In this document: one piece after another, positions 11,100 through 24,699 of the stretch | How positions within the stretch are numbered: position 1 is the first letter of the stretch | Layout of the letters: every line of letters begins with the position of its first letter | Origin: Lunularia cruciata | Lineage: Eukaryota > Streptophyta > Marchantiopsida > Lunulariales > Lunulariaceae | Length of the DNA: 64,000 nucleotides | Assembly (NCBI GenBank): GCA_948567375.1 | Contig: OX419756.1 | Location: forward strand, 34,636,552 to 34,700,551 | Direction of reading: 5' to 3' | Made by a program: the position numbers and the translations under genes | Notes under the pieces: model-generated | Seen by the model: the letters and a program-made list of their open reading frames with translations, nothing else | Told to the model about the DNA's origin: nothing | Databases searched by the model: none

Positions 11100-13850
11100 T
11101 TAGCATGGTTACTATTCCTCTTACTCTCTTGATGGGGTCTTTGTTATGCTAGAGGGGGACCTGCGGGGCATAGAGAGTTGGCTGCTAGATTTCATTGATT
11201 TCAAGGGGGGATTGGGCAGCCCTTCAAGAGGAGTATGTTAGGGCTACACAATTTAGGAGACAGACATCGCCACAGGATACCATAGATTCCACTCAATTAC
11301 GACGATGTAGGACATTGGGTCAGGCATGAGAGTTTAGTAGAGCAACACGAGTGCTACACCCTCTGTCTATAATGAGTCCTACTGATGAGACCATCTCTTC
11401 CCTACGCTCACTACATCCTACAGCAGAAGAGGGACTACCACTAGAGGTCTTAGATTATTAGCCTGAGCAGCCTTTATGTCTTGATAGGTTGCTATTTACA
11501 CAAGCATTGTGCACTGCCCCCTCGCCTTTCCTCAGGAGCTTGTCAAGGATGGTTTATGAACACCTTAGAGATTGCTTCCAGGCAGATGATCCTTCTAGTG
11601 GTTTTATCAAGTTGTTTAGGTGGCTGCAATAGTAGCAATAGGAGACATTCCTATGTTTGTTAGTCGGGTGTTAGGTGCTAGTCGACTTCTCGCGATGGAG
11701 AAGGACACTGGAGGGATTAGACCGATTGCTATTGGAGAGATCTTTTTGTGTTTGGTCAATCGTACCATTGTCCTTCAACATCGTTCTCACTTTTGACAGC
11801 ACCTTAGTCCACATCAATTTGGAGTAGCTACACTTGGAGGATGTGAGGCTATATTTCTAGGCATTAGAGCACTCCTAGATATCTATTCTGAGTGGGTCGT
11901 CCTACAGGTGGATGTTGAGAACGCTTTTAATAACATCTCATGTGCATCCATCTTTAGAGAGCTTAGGGAGGCTGGTGGATCCTTGGCAAGTCTCATTCCT
12001 TTTGTGTGGTCTTTTTATGGCTCTCCGGCTTCCTTTTACTACCAGCATGGTGGTTCACAGGAAGGAGTCATCGTCTTGGAGTCAATTGTTGGTACATATC
12101 AGGGAGATCCTTTGGGGGGCCCTTATTTGCCATGGCTCACTTTAGAGCTCTCCTATCTACTACTTTGGCCATGCCAGGTTGTGTATTTCCCTCCTTGGTA
12201 GATGATACACACATTGTAGGCACTGTAGATCAGATTAGGCAAGCCTTTGACTACTTGACTGCCGAGCTACATCTAGTAGGCTTGAGAGTCAAGGTGTCAA
12301 AGTGCAGGGCATGGTCCCCTTTAGGCATCCCTCCCCACCTTGAGCTTCCAGAGGGTTGTATCACATCCACAGATGGACTTTGTGTTCTTGGAGTGCTAGT
12401 AGGATTGGAGAATTTTGTCACACGCTTCTTAGACGCTGCTCTTACAGAGGATGTTCTCTATGTGGATGACCTTCTATTACTAGGAGATCCACAGGTGGCA
12501 TTTGGTATACTCTCTTCCAATATTGCTCGTCGACCATCCTACCTCATTCGTACAATTTCCCCCTCACCGTCCTTCCTATCACATCTAAGAGCATTTGATA
12601 GGAGGATTATGGGAATATTTGGTGATATTATTGGACCAAAGACTTTTGAGTGTGTGACGGGGGATTTGGCATGTAGACAGACGGCTCTACCGATCTCATG
12701 TGGTGGGGTTAGCTTGCTTTCTATGGAGGAGACGACACCTATAGTGTTTTTGGGTAGTTGGGCTCTCTCGGCACCCCTACTTTCCTCTCGTTTTGTGGTT
12801 GCTGATAGGTCAGTTTTGGAGACTTATGTGACAGAGGTGGAGGGATGATCCTTTTCTCTCCAGGTGTTATTGCGGCAGACAAGAGATAGTCTATCCACAC
12901 GAGCACGAGAGGATTTTCCACCTTTTGCTTCACTATCATCAGATTGGACTAGAGGTTTACAGTCTTCCTTGATGGAGCAACAATGTGAGCATATGCTATA
13001 TTTTCTCTTAGTCGACTCATCCATTCCTCAGGCTACTAGAGCATGTCTTTGCTCTTGCTCCGGCAAGGGTGCAAGCTCTTGGATCCTAGCTCGACCGTGC
13101 ATTAGGGCTTTCCGACTCGCACCAACTACTTTCTCTACAGTGATGAGGTTTTGCCTAGGTTTGGTCCACCCATCTACAACTTCATTACTCACTTGTGAGT
13201 GTGGTTCTACACTAGATGCAACAGCGGTCCACATGACACGGTGTCCTTTTGGAGGACAGAGGATAGCTACCCATGATGCAATTAGAGACATAGTGTTTGC
13301 TATGGCACGAGAGAGTGGATACTTGGCTTGGAGTGAGCGTTCGTATGCTTTGCAGACAACATGTGTCAGGGCAAACTTATACTTGGTCCGAGATGATCAG
13401 GTGACAGTAGCGGATGTCATGGTTATAGACCCTACGCGAGATACAATTTCGGAGGGAGTGATTACACATCCCCCTGGATGGGTTGCAAGTGCAGCAGTAG
13501 GTCGCAAGGTCTCCAAGTATAGGGGCATGAAGCGAGGTCACCTCTTTGTTCCTCTAGCCTTGGAGTTATATGGAGCGATGGACACTGCATTTGACACCCA
13601 GGGAGTGCACAAGAGCTTATCATGTTAGGCGTCAAGGGTACCCCTCTCACTCTCGTACTTTGTAGCATATTTTAGACAGGGTGTGTCCATTGCTCTACAT
13701 AGGGCAATGGTTGGTGCAATCCATGGGAGAGCAATCACATTAGCTGACGTTTCTTCGGATGCTCCGGTAGTGTTTAGACTTGCATAGCTTGGATATCTTA
13801 GGTGAGATAGTGCAGATTTCTCTTATAGACTCTATTGGGGCTTAGCCCCA
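11100..13850 (+). mobile_element. Non-LTR retrotransposon with restriction-like endonuclease, copy 1
   Basis: This is a LINE-type element on the plus strand whose single ORF held a reverse transcriptase followed by a zinc motif and a restriction-like endonuclease. No apurinic-type endonuclease is visible before the RT. A second copy lies on the opposite strand at 32,880-36,250. The RT wording (GDPLGGP, DDTH) together with a C-terminal nuclease recalls the NeSL/Utopia group of early-branching non-LTR elements. That group assignment is inference from motif order. The element ends roughly 700 bp before the CGI-58-like gene. Confidence 0.75.
11230..13787 (+). pseudogene. Reverse transcriptase / restriction-like endonuclease ORF, LINE copy 1
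   Basis: The coding sequence starts in pieces near 11,230 (LRRCRTLGQA, SRATRVLHPLS) and continues through GGIRPIAIGE and QVDVENAFNNIS (first catalytic Asp). GDPLGG lies near 12,106 and the catalytic Asp pair at 12,201-12,206. A run of G at about 12,113-12,118 coincides with a frameshift. After the RT, a Cys-x-Cys...His-x3-Cys motif lies at 13,194-13,244, followed by THDAIRD and a nuclease-like strand ADVMVIDP near 13,410. A TAG at 13,626-13,628 interrupts a frame that runs on to 13,787. Several stops and at least one shift mean it is inactive, yet it is better preserved than copy 2. Confidence 0.75.
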
Positions 13851-14519
13851 TGTTACCTTTTTTTTCTCTCCCTTGAACGGCTTGATGGGGTCTTCCGATC
13901 CTTCGTTTTTGCTACGCGGTCGCCTTTCACTACTGTTAATATTAAAATAGATTGTAATGTGGGTCCCTAAAAGGAAGGCTTTTCTTGCGAAGGAGAGTGG
14001 GGAGCTGCAGAGCTTCTGGAATTTGTTGGTAATGCCTTGGTCACTACTCTTCTTCCTTTTCTCGTCTTCTGCTCCCTTGCTCCTAAGCTCGGGGCAATTC
14101 AACACGACATGTGTCTGTTTCCCCGGACAAATCTGAGATCCAGCTTTTAGTCTTTGGATTGCTTGAAGTATATATAGCAGGATTGTTTGTCGAGTCTTAG
14201 CATTACGGATTGCACAAGAGGACGAGGAGAATAAGGGATTGCAAGCAACGATTTGAAAATAGTTGAGGAAATACTTAGCAATGAGAACGGGGTTGATCTA
14301 GGGATTTCGTGCTGGATCGTTTGAGGTGTTGAATCGAAGGAGAATACTCGGGGAACAAGGGGTTTAAGGAACGGATTTGAGAAGAATTGGTCGGTGGTGC
14401 AGCGGAGTGGATTGAAGTACAAGAGCTTGGATTCGGTGTGTAGCTGACAGTAGGGTAATTCCAAGAGAGGTGGAATTCTTGCTTTAACCTGCCAATATTT
14501 GAAGTGCAAGAATTGGGTA
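13851..14519. promoter_or_regulatory. Presumed promoter/5' leader region of the CGI-58-like gene
   Basis: This is the interval between the LINE and the first exon of the CGI-58-like gene. No clear TATA box or other element was picked out. It presumably holds the promoter and 5' leader of that gene; this is inferred from position only. A short hairpin TGGGGC-TTA-GCCCCA lies at the boundary, about 13,836-13,850. Confidence 0.35.
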
Positions 14520-14543
14520 ATGCGAAGAGCAGTGGTGAAAACG

Positions 14544-17500
14544 ATGGCTGAAAAGGCTCCTGCCCCGCAAGGCAGTTCGGCTGAAATTGTTATAGACGCG
14601 AATAGCAAGTCGTGGTTGAATACATGGAAGCAGTGCTTACGATGGAGCCCGACGTCCAAGGAAGACACAATTCAGGCCGAGAAACGCCTGCTCACTAATC
14701 TGGTCAAGTATGTCTCTTATCTTGAGTGATACTCCTATTCCTGGAGTCCGTAAAATTATTAAATTAAAGAAATAAATGTCTTAAATGTCACAATTTAAGT
14801 GAAGTACTATGTGGAAATATTTTACTTGCTGAAATTTCAGTTTTCAGTTTAGAATAAGAATGTTTCAATTAAGTATTGTATCACCTCAATCAACCAGAAA
14901 CATCCGATGAATAGGTCATTCCCAGTCTATGAGCTTTCATCTCAGCTCACGACTGCTCGAGGTTTTGTGTACTTTTATGCGTAGTTTTATCGGCATTTTC
15001 CAGTTGCTTTTGGACACAGGTTCGTTTTTTAATTCAATGATCTATGTTTCTGTCGTTCTGATTTACATTCCCGGGCAGATCTTTGTTGAGGATAGCAGAA
15101 CAGTTCTATGACTATGGACCAAAAGGTTATTTTGGAAATTATATATTCTGAACTGCACGTTTTTTGCCCTTCAATGTTTTCGTTTTATTTATTATCATTT
15201 GTTTGGTGCTTCTTGGTTCTCAACCGCCGTTTCAGGACTTCTTCGAGAATTTGATTGTTTTCCAACATGTGTTGATTCTATGGTCTGCGTGTAATCGCAT
15301 CTGGTCGGTTCCCTCTTAGAGTATCTTGGATCACTTATGTTTCTCACTTGACACATGTAAATCTGCCAATATCGACATACTGCTACCTCGATAATTCTTA
15401 TTCTTTTGGGTCTTGTGAAATTGTGTTCAGAACGCCGTATACACAAGAGCAAGTCAATATTGGAAGCGGACCACCTGGCTCGCGTGTCCGCTGGTTTCGC
15501 TCTCAAAGCAATGAAGATCGTTTTATAAACACTATCACCTTCGACAAGGTGCCACCAACTGCACCAACCTTAGTCATGGTGCATGGATATGGTTCTGCTC
15601 AAGGGTTCTTCTTTAGAAATTTTGATGCTCTTGCGGAGAAGTTCAGAGTTCACGCAATCGATCAGCTTGGGTAAGTTCACCGTACGTTCCCTTACGATTT
15701 CCATTCCACATTTTTTCCCGTCTACGTAAGTAACGGTCTGGTCATGACCAATCTACATAATATACATAGGGACTAGTTATTTCAAGTAATAATGGAAACG
15801 TACATACTTGAAGTATCCTCCTAGGAGTTTCCAATCTCTAACTCATTGGTTAGAGCTGGCAAAAATTGCTCAGGACCTACCGATAGGATGGATTTAAATA
15901 ATGATTTAAAGAGATAGCTCGTGAGTTTCCGTACATTCGCAGACTGAATCTTTGCAGTACTGAACCTGCTTTTATGTTTTTGACGGGTTCAGGTGGGGCG
16001 CATCTAGTCGGCCAGATTTTACCTGCAAAAGTACAGAGGGTAAGTTACATCCACGGTAGTATGTCTGACTTTTAATTACAAACCATCTCAGCATTTTGGC
16101 AAGCGGTTTGAGGGTAGGAGAACGAAGCACGGTATATTTGTCATCACTTTATTTGACTTAAAACAATTTACTTTGTCATGCAGAAACCGAATCATGGTTT
16201 GTTGAGTCCCTGGAAGAATGGCGGAAGGCAAAGAAAATTGAGAAGTTCATTTTGCTTGGACACTCGTTCGGAGGATATGTGACCTCACGTTACGCTCTCA
16301 AGGTAAATACAGAACTCCATCCGCATGAACTTTTGCAGGAAGACCAGAGATTCCAAGATAGTAACAGACCTCCTTACTTGAACTCAGTTGTCAGACTGAT
16401 TAGAAAGGTTAGACAGAACCAATAAGTTTAGAGGTGCCAAAGTCGTAACCAAGATTTGTGCTGTGTACTTTGTAACAGTACCCTGAGCATGTTGAACATC
16501 TCATATTGGTGGGTTCGGCTGGATTTTCTGGTTTTGCTTCGGACCAAGCAATGTTAGAAATGCAGTCTACTTGGAAGGGTGCTCTTATCAACTACTTGTG
16601 GGAATCGAACTTTACTCCTATGAAATTCGTAAGGTGATTTTCTCAACTGGACAAGTTTTCCTTGTGCATTGCTGAGCAGAACGTGCTTACGGATCATAAT
16701 ATTTGAGCTTTTGGTGTACTTCACATCCCATAGTCACAACAATGTGGAAAGTTGGGCGTTGATTCATGATATTTCAAATCAAGGGCCTGACTGTATGTTT
16801 TCCTGTAGGTTCATTGGACCTTGGGGCCCACAAATTGTGCGAAACTACACGGGGGCTAGGTTCGGTAGCCGATCCGCAGGCACAGTTTTGGATGAAAAGG
16901 AATCGAAACTTTTATCTGGTTAGTATGATGATAGTCTGGTTACAATGTTTGATACATATGTAGGTTCATTTTGGAGGTGGTAGTTTTTGTTAACTACATT
17001 TAATAGATTATCGACCTCATAGAGCTTGTTTCAATGGGACTAGATCTGTAGGCCGTAAAGGCCGACAGCGCATCAACTGTGATTGCTTTTATCCTTTGTC
17101 GAGAGCACACCAGTCGAATATTAAAACCGCAACGTGGTATATTTATCTCATATGCTGTATCTCTTGCTAGTTCTTTGATTATGTTCCTATTCTACCATCT
17201 GATACGTAGTTTGCCTCCGACAGAGTATATATTCCATACACTCGTTGCAAGACCCAGTGGAGAATATTGTTTGAAGTATATATTTTCGTTTGGGGCCAAA
17301 GCGCGATTACCATTGATTAAAAGGTGTGTTTGTCGGGTTCGTGATCATTCATCGATGCTTGGATTTCTATTAGCATAGTAAATGTTTGCTCTGATCCTTA
17401 TGTTTCTAGGGATAGTTGACTTTACGGGCTCTGATTGTGTTCCCCGATATTGGTGTGATGTGTAGTATCGACAACCTAACAAGTATGGGGGTATGTGTGA

Positions 17501-18057
17501 TATCCTCAATTGCCCTTACTGAGATTTTGTTTATGTTTTGTCACAGTGCTCCTCGTTGGGAGGTGCCGACATCTTTTATTTATGGAGTTGACGACTGGAT
17601 GCTCTGGAAGGGCGCTCAAGAAGCTGCTGAGCAGATGAATGTGCCAACAGAAATTATCCGAGTCCCTCAGGTTCGACAACTAATCACGAACTATAGATCC
17701 ATGAACTCTGCGAGTGTGTGCGTGCTCAGAAAACGTAACGGTAATCAATGAAATTAGAGGCAAAAAGAGAGTCGTTGAGCAGGTTTGCTGATGTCCCCGA
17801 CATTCAAGTTTTTATTTGTCCCAGAGGTCCTTATGATCTATCTCGTCAAAATGCAGGGTGGACATTTTGTGTTCATGGACAATGCACCTGGGTTTCATTC
17901 TGCAGTGATGTATGCTTGCCGGAATTTTCTGGCTAGAAGTCCCGACGATCCTATCAACAAACTTGCAGCTGGGCTATTCATTCCTCCTTCTCGAACGAGA
18001 GAGGAAAGAGAACTAGGAGAAAGAAGTAATGAGCTAAACAAGCTAAACGTGAGATAG
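14544..18057 (+). CDS. CGI-58/ABHD5-like alpha/beta hydrolase (lysophosphatidate acyltransferase type), 9 exons
   Basis: Nine exons join in consistent phase: 14544-14707, 15431-15670, 15993-16039, 16184-16302, 16479-16633, 16809-16918, 17224-17323, 17547-17670, 17857-18057. Total 1260 nt, 419 residues, close to the Arabidopsis At4g24160 protein. Introns are GT-AG. The fold is alpha/beta hydrolase: HGYG oxyanion loop near residue 106, nucleophile Ser178 in GHSFGG, acid Asp near 328 in DDW, His356. His356 also starts the HxxxxD motif (HFVFMD, 356-361) linked to acyltransferase activity. The plant homologue is known as a soluble lysophosphatidic acid acyltransferase/lipase that affects lipid droplets and phospholipid balance. 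An upstream in-frame ATG at 14520 would add eight residues. All key residues are present and no stop interrupts it, so it is probably functional. Confidence 0.93.
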
Positions 18058-21000
18058 TGTCTCTTCATCCCATCAAAATTATCCACTTCTAGAACTTCTA
18101 GATGACTTAGTGCTCATCATGTAGGTAGCGAGGAATTGTCAGGTGAGAGTTCACATATTCATTCACTCACATATTGTGATGTATACTAAATATTTGCCTA
18201 TATCTGAAGTGTCGATCAAATGTAGACTTACAAGGTGGTTGAATAACCGCCTTAGATCCACACCTTGGAGTGTTGCATGAATCTGGCTAAGCTCAGTCTT
18301 GTGAGCCATCTCAAGAATTGTTTGCCTAGACGGCGCTTGGAATTTTGGAAGTTGACAGACGTCCCAAAAGTAAGCCATCTATAGGAAAATTCTCATTGTA
18401 GGCAAAACACTTCTATTAGATTCATGTTCATGTTCATGGTGACGGCGTGTGTGTACCTTATGGGTACCATTTTTGAAGCCACTAGGAAAGGACAGATGAT
18501 ATTTCCCACTTGAGAGCACAAGTTCAGATGAGAAAACAACCATGTGAAGGGCTTGGAGGGGCTTCTTTTGAAGCGTCATGTACAGGTTTTGATTAATGTA
18601 GCCGCTGTGCTTAATTTTCATATGAGTCGGTTTATGTGATCGATATGAAGCGATATGCGAAGTGTAACGTTGCTAGAAGTGTATAGACCAGAAGCAGTAT
18701 GGGTGCCTTTGGTGTCAGTGATCAGGAAATGCCGAAATGCATGAATGTTATGCAGATCAAGAAGGCCAAATATTTGTGAACCGTTTAGAAGTTCTGCACA
18801 TCGCGCACAGTGTTTTCAGATGGATAATTGTTTCTCGCTTTGGATAAAGAGGTGCTACTGAAATGAATGTTCAAAAGGGCCTCCGGCTCCATCCACTCCA
18901 GATCCTTTCCTTCTGTTGATACTGACGGAAAGCTATCAAGCATCTCCTTTTTCCCCTTCTTCGTGCTTCACGACCATGCAAATTGGAAGACGTCCAGCAG
19001 GTGATGGCCAGGACAGAGTAGAGGATGTCGAGAGATCTAAACCACCAGTGGATGAGTTTTCGAATCCAGTACGCAACTGCCCTGGCCCCATGCTCCGTCA
19101 CTGGGGGAAGAGCTGGGTAATAATATGCAGAGGAGCCTCTTCTCCCACCACGTTGCTTATGGTAATTTCACGACAAGCTGCGGAGTCTCAAATCAGTTTT
19201 GACTCTCAGTCCCACTAGAGTTCCCATAGGTGGACATTTCGGTTCAAGCAAAGTTATACACAGGCCGTTATAACCAGGGCAACTGCCCTGGCCCCAGACT
19301 CACCCTCTCATTGTTCCAGCGACTCCTCGGAAGACCCGATCTGACCGAGGCCTCATGAGAAGCGCAGACGAGAAGATGGTGATGCGAGGTGAAAGATAGA
19401 GTGAGACTATCAGAAGTCGATTTGCTGCAACTTAATAGGCGCTGACATTCTCACCAAATCTCAACACCCAATACCCTGGAGGCTTGTAGGGCAAATGTCC
19501 CAACGCTGCCGAAACGACTCGGGCAACTTTCCACACGGCTTTTGCTGCAACTAACTAGAAGACTCCACACAAGTCTCTGAAAAGTTCATGAAAGAGTTCG
19601 ATCAGGCCAAAGGGTAGCGCTGTATTAAAACAGTTAGGGAACTGTATCAACTGCATCTAACGCAATGGCCAAAACGTACAAGGGGCTGATGACATTGCTG
19701 GCATAGATCCTGTAGTGGATGAAGAAGAGGGAAGAAATGGCTGTAGAACTTTCAACAGAGGTATACAAAGCAAAAGACCGGGTACACAAACAAGAAACAA
19801 CAGAGCAGTTGGGATAGCTTCACAATATCGCTATCTAGTTCTAGCCATATGGCTGAGCGCCTGAGGGAGAAGAGAACTGCACGTCTGGCATGCATCAGCA
19901 GAACGTGGGGATAAGGTACTTTGGTTGTCGTCTTGGGAGTACTTTTACCACAGCTAATCAATCAGGTCTAATCTAACATGTAACATTTTTGAATCAACCG
20001 CTGTTGAATCATGCCAATTCAAAAGCGTTAAGGTGGAAGTCACTTCGTGTCTTGTTAACTCAATATTTATCTCCGCACCGGAGTGCAGTATGGGAGGTGT
20101 TATGTCAAGTCCAGTAGCCCATGTTACACGAGTTTATTATATAAAGCGAGATGTCTTGAAACTCCCAGTAGCCTCTATTACACCCGGTTGCCCCCAATTA
20201 CACGCGTTATTTTAGAACTCACTGTCAGCGTAAGAGAGGGGTTCCAACCGAGTGGTACTGTTTCCTTCAGTGTTCCCAGATGGTGTTTGAAGATTTTAGG
20301 CTTTCCTCTAGGAGAGAATGATTTTTTATCATTCATTTAATTTCACGTACTTGGTTTCCTGTTACTATTCAAGCTCATTTACTCCTTCCTTTTCCTTTAA
20401 GGCTTACACAAGTGGCTTCATTGTGATAAGATATTATGTCCCTAGAGCTTCTCATCTTGTACATACATATCCACCAATAGATGTATTCCTATCCCAAAAA
20501 AAAAAAAAGTAAAAAAAATAAAAATATATACTAGATTATACTATATATCAGATTTTCTTCACTCTACTTACAGAACATACATAGCTCTATGTTCCTATTG
20601 TTACTAGATGAGTGGTGTGTAAATAGCTCTTCTCGTAGCTTTAGGAAGATGTAGTCTCATGTTGCACAGGTTATTGCACCAATAGTTTATTTAGGAACAT
20701 AAGGTCTAATGGCTTTCTATCGTCAGATAACTCTTACACCATGGTCACCATTTTCTTTTGGCACTTATTATTACAACTGATTCAAGCACTTATGATTTAC
20801 AATTATATACTTGATTGGCTTGCTAGCCCTTTGCACACAACACTCTTTGCTTTATTTGCTTTGTACCACTAAACTTTAGGAAGATGCAAGTGGAGCTTAG
20901 TGAGAGTATGCACACTCACTTACTAGCATTTTCATTGATGTGTCTTTATCTAATAGAGTTAGTGTTTTCTCTGATGGAGAAAAATTCTCTAGAGCTTGGG

Positions 21001-21306
21001 TCCATGCCTTCCCTCTGATTCAGAAATTTTCACTTCAAACTTGAGTAGTTTACTATAGTACTCTACCTTGTTTGGGTTTGCCACATCCATCATTTATGGG
21101 ATCACCAAACCAATGCATGAATAGATCTCCATGTGATACACATGGCACATACAATACACATTTAACTATGTGCCTTAGGTGAAGAGTCCACCAGAGTTCA
21201 TGAAGCCATCCAAAGTACAGTGGCATAGATCTTACAATCTACTCGATCTCAAGTACAGATTGAGTGTTGGTTGGATTTATCTAAACTACCTCTTTAGCAT
21301 GCGAGA
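18058..21306. other. 3' flank of the CGI-58-like gene and intergenic DNA, no gene seen
   Basis: The first few hundred bases after 18,057 presumably hold the 3' UTR and polyadenylation region. Beyond that no supported coding frame was found. An A-rich tract at about 20,494-20,520 could be the tail of a short retroposed sequence. The part just before 21,306 flanks the 5' LTR of the next element. Confidence 0.5.
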
Positions 21307-21780
21307 TGTTACGCCATTTGTAGCATCGCATCTAGATTGCTCAAACACTGAAATAGTAATGATAGTAGTTAGAGGTATTTTGGCAGTTACTCATAGACTA
21401 CTTTCCAACGGTCAGATTTTGCATTTTGGGTACTGACTACATGGTAGGACCCACCATCACTTGCACTGTTCACACCATCGGGTGTGCCGGAACCGTTGGT
21501 GTGAGACCTAGGTTAAATCAGGAGCATACCCTGAGAGTGCAACTCCAGAGAGCTTACTTCTCTATTGTTGAGCCTTTGAGTTCCTAGCTAGAGTGGATAG
21601 AAAGCCGACGAGTGTCACTTGGAGTCTCTTAGCTAGAGTAGGTGTGGCTTGACTGTAATCAGTGCCCAATTGTTGGCATATTATTGAATGGCAGATTATT
21701 GAATGACAGATCAAGTATTGATCTGATTGAGTGTGATTTGAGTGATTTGAGTTGTGTAGCCGAACTAATTAAAACAGAGA
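21307..21780 (+). repeat. 5' LTR of the methyltransferase-bearing element
   Basis: It starts TGTTACGCCATTTGTAGC and shares its whole length with 30,156-30,605, with many substitutions and a few small gaps. The exact 3' end is uncertain: similarity fades after GCCGAACT near 21,775. I could not place a clear primer binding site after it. Confidence 0.75.
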
Positions 21781-22639
21781 AGTGAGAGTCAAAGGGAAAT
21801 TGGGTGTAGAAACTAAAGGTGGTGGTGGTATCTCTAAGCCTGGTGGATCATGGTACCTTGATCACAATTCTGATTTCCCTGGGAATGATTGTGTGCGGAA
21901 GTGCTGGCCAAATTTAGAGCCAAAGAGAGTTGATTTCAAGCGGTAATTGTGACTTTGAGCTCAAGAGGTGAACATAGGACCAATCTGGTGCGAGTTGAGC
22001 TCAAAAAGAATAAATTGAAGGTGGAGTTGGGAATCCACTCTTGCAAATTAGAGATTGGATGAAACCCATTTTTCCAATTTAGCTCGAGCAAAGAGTAAGC
22101 GGAGGATTTAGCGGTCAACCAAATTTAGGGATTTATGTCATATTTTACATTAGATTTTATGTCAGATTTTATGTCACACTTATGAAGGGTTTCCGTCATA
22201 TTTTGATGAGAAGAACTTTGATTCCATTCTTGGTGATCCTTGTAGCTCAAGAAGTAGATAGGTACTCCAATTATGACAAATGCCAAATGGTGGCAAAGTT
22301 AGTCCGATGGTGATTTATGAGATGAAGTGTTTTTGTTTAGCCTTCTTATGATTGGACACCCTCCATTCTCTGCTTCCTATTTGTGCACCATGTTTGTGTG
22401 AGGTGCCCTGAATTTAGAGCGTTGGTGCTCTGGTGTGCTCTCGGTAATGAAGCTAGAGTGATGACTAGTCAGACTACTTGTGTTTCTCTCCGGTGAGGCA
22501 GGAAGTGATGACCTATAGACTATGAGAGCGCGTGTTGTGATGCTATGAGAGCACGTGTTGTAGGTTGCCCTTTCCCTTTGTGTAGTTGTTGTAGTTAGAG
22601 CTACATTAGTGGGTGACGTTTAGTTGGTAGTGTTGGCAC

Positions 22640-24130
22640 TTGGTGGGGTACTTGCAAAAGTCACAATTACGGGTTGCAATTCTTGGTTACTTTGTCACGA
22701 CGGAGTTCTTTGGGGATTTTGGAGGAGATAGCATTGCAGTACGCAATGAGTTTACTTGGAGTGGTGCTCAGTATCAACCTATATCTCAAGTCTCAATGAG
22801 GGAGGAGATTGACTCTGAGTTGGAGTTTGACATAAGAGCTGACCTAATTGAGAATACACTTGGTGTGTCCGCACCGTTGTTGTGGGACATGGACAAGATT
22901 TATGGAGCCTTTAAAGGTCCCAAACGTTACTTTGGTACAATGGGTACCATTGCGTTGGATGACTTCATCCAAGAGTTCAATAGTTGGTGTGATCTACAAT
23001 AGATGCAAAACCCGACTTTGTTCACACCCTTCATGGTGTAGAAGGGGTTGTTTCAACATTTGGAGGGTCTGTTGACGGAAAACTACCATGAGTTTAGGAG
23101 AGCACACTTGGAGGAGATTGAGCTATAGAGATAGTATTGGTCTCCAAATTATGTCTCTATTACTTTAAGCTCAGTTTTCTATGGGTAGATTGGCTGTACC
23201 TACGAGTTTGAGCTCTAGTAGCATTGGTGGATCTCTTAGAGATGGTTCACTACAAGAGGTGGTGTAGTATCGAGGTTTAACCCCATGGTGGAATTCTTCT
23301 AATGTTTGAGGTAGAACTACCAAGAGGTGCGGACTGACAAGTTGAGGAGCTTGCAAGAGTTCCAAGGGAAGGCTAGAGAGAGCTTATGCAAGGCATACAC
23401 TTGCATGAGACGGCTGATCAATTTTACTCAAGGAGTTATTAAGGCCTATGTAATCCAATTTTGGTACAAGATATTGGACAAAGAGTTGCAACGTAGAGTA
23501 CATGATGCTATGTTGTTATAAACTACTTCACCTACTTTGGTAGTGGTCTTTGGTTTGGCTGAGCGTATTGAACTCAACATGGTGGAGGAGAGAGTAATGG
23601 CATTTGGATTTGGTAGGGAGACCTCATCCGCAATAGTTACTTCTTCCAAAGTGTAGGAGAGTGTCCCACACCATTTTGAGGATAAGGTGGACAACCCAAA
23701 TCCTATGGAATGAGTGGAGGGCTTATAGTAGCTAGAACCTTACCTTCATTTTTGGATCAACAACAGCTGATGAGTGGTGATGTTGCTTGTTGGACTTATG
23801 GTGGACCTCATCACAAGAGAGAGTGCACTTTGGGTAGTGGACTTGATACCTCTAGTGCATCACAACCAGCATAGAGACAGTATGAGCATTGCCACAAATT
23901 TGGTCACACTAGTGACTGGTGCTTTGACCTACACCTAGAGTTACAAAGTGGTAGGGCTGCTATGGCAGGTAATAGAGGAACTCCAGGTCATGGAAGACAA
24001 GGTGGTAGAGGATCTACACCTAGTAGGAGTGCAATACCTACCCTTATTTCTGATATAGCCATGGTTACTCACATTGAGCAATTGGAGTAGAGATTGGCTA
24101 GCATAGCCATAGCTCAAAGGAGATCAAATT
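22640..24130 (+). pseudogene. Gag of the methyltransferase-bearing element, two zinc knuckles
   Basis: The first 120 codons (22,640-23,002) are open, then stops appear every few dozen codons. A capsid-like block RKAYTCMRRLINFT-type lies near 23,380-23,520. Two zinc knuckles follow in one frame: 23,788-23,826 (CWTYGGPHHKREC) and 23,881-23,922 (YEHCHKFGHTSDWC). In each, one of the expected Cys residues is Tyr, which one G-to-A change in a TGT codon explains. The protein would have formed the particle and bound element RNA. Confidence 0.65.
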
Positions 24131-24699
24131 CGGGTGTTGAGGCTTCCACCTCATATGCAGGTGATAGAGACACCTTGGATTTCATGTGGGGAGCAACACA
24201 AGTGGATGCATCCCGCAGTGACTAGGAGTGGAATACGTGCTCCGGAGTCTAGAGGAGCATTAGTGGAGTTGGATCCACAAAGACAAGAGGCTGGTAGACA
24301 AGTCAAACTTCCTCAGTCTTTTACACTCTTTGAGGCACTACAAACAACATCCATGGCTCTTAGACGTCCTAGTGCAAGTGTAGTAGGTGGTGATGGGGTG
24401 CATGATGGACTACCTACTAGTCAGATTGAGTCTAGCATGACGTTGGGAGCGGCTTAGCTGATTATGCGCTATCTTTTATTTTCAGCTAGTGACATGTGTA
24501 CATTGGGAGTTGACCCAACCCTAGTGTTCTGGTTGGTTGCAACGCTTTATGAGACTGGGGATGATGTATTCCCTACTACTAGAGCAGAGGTGGTTGATAG
24601 TGGATTTGACTTGGTTGAGGAGCATGGAATCCACTCAACAACCAAATGGTTTATAGCAGGCAACAACAACTAGATTGGAGGAGCTACCAGTTAGACCAG

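Noticed and set aside
14147-14668. 173-codon minus-strand ORF over the first exon of the CGI-58-like gene
   Set aside because: It overlaps a well-supported exon on the other strand and has no recognisable domain.
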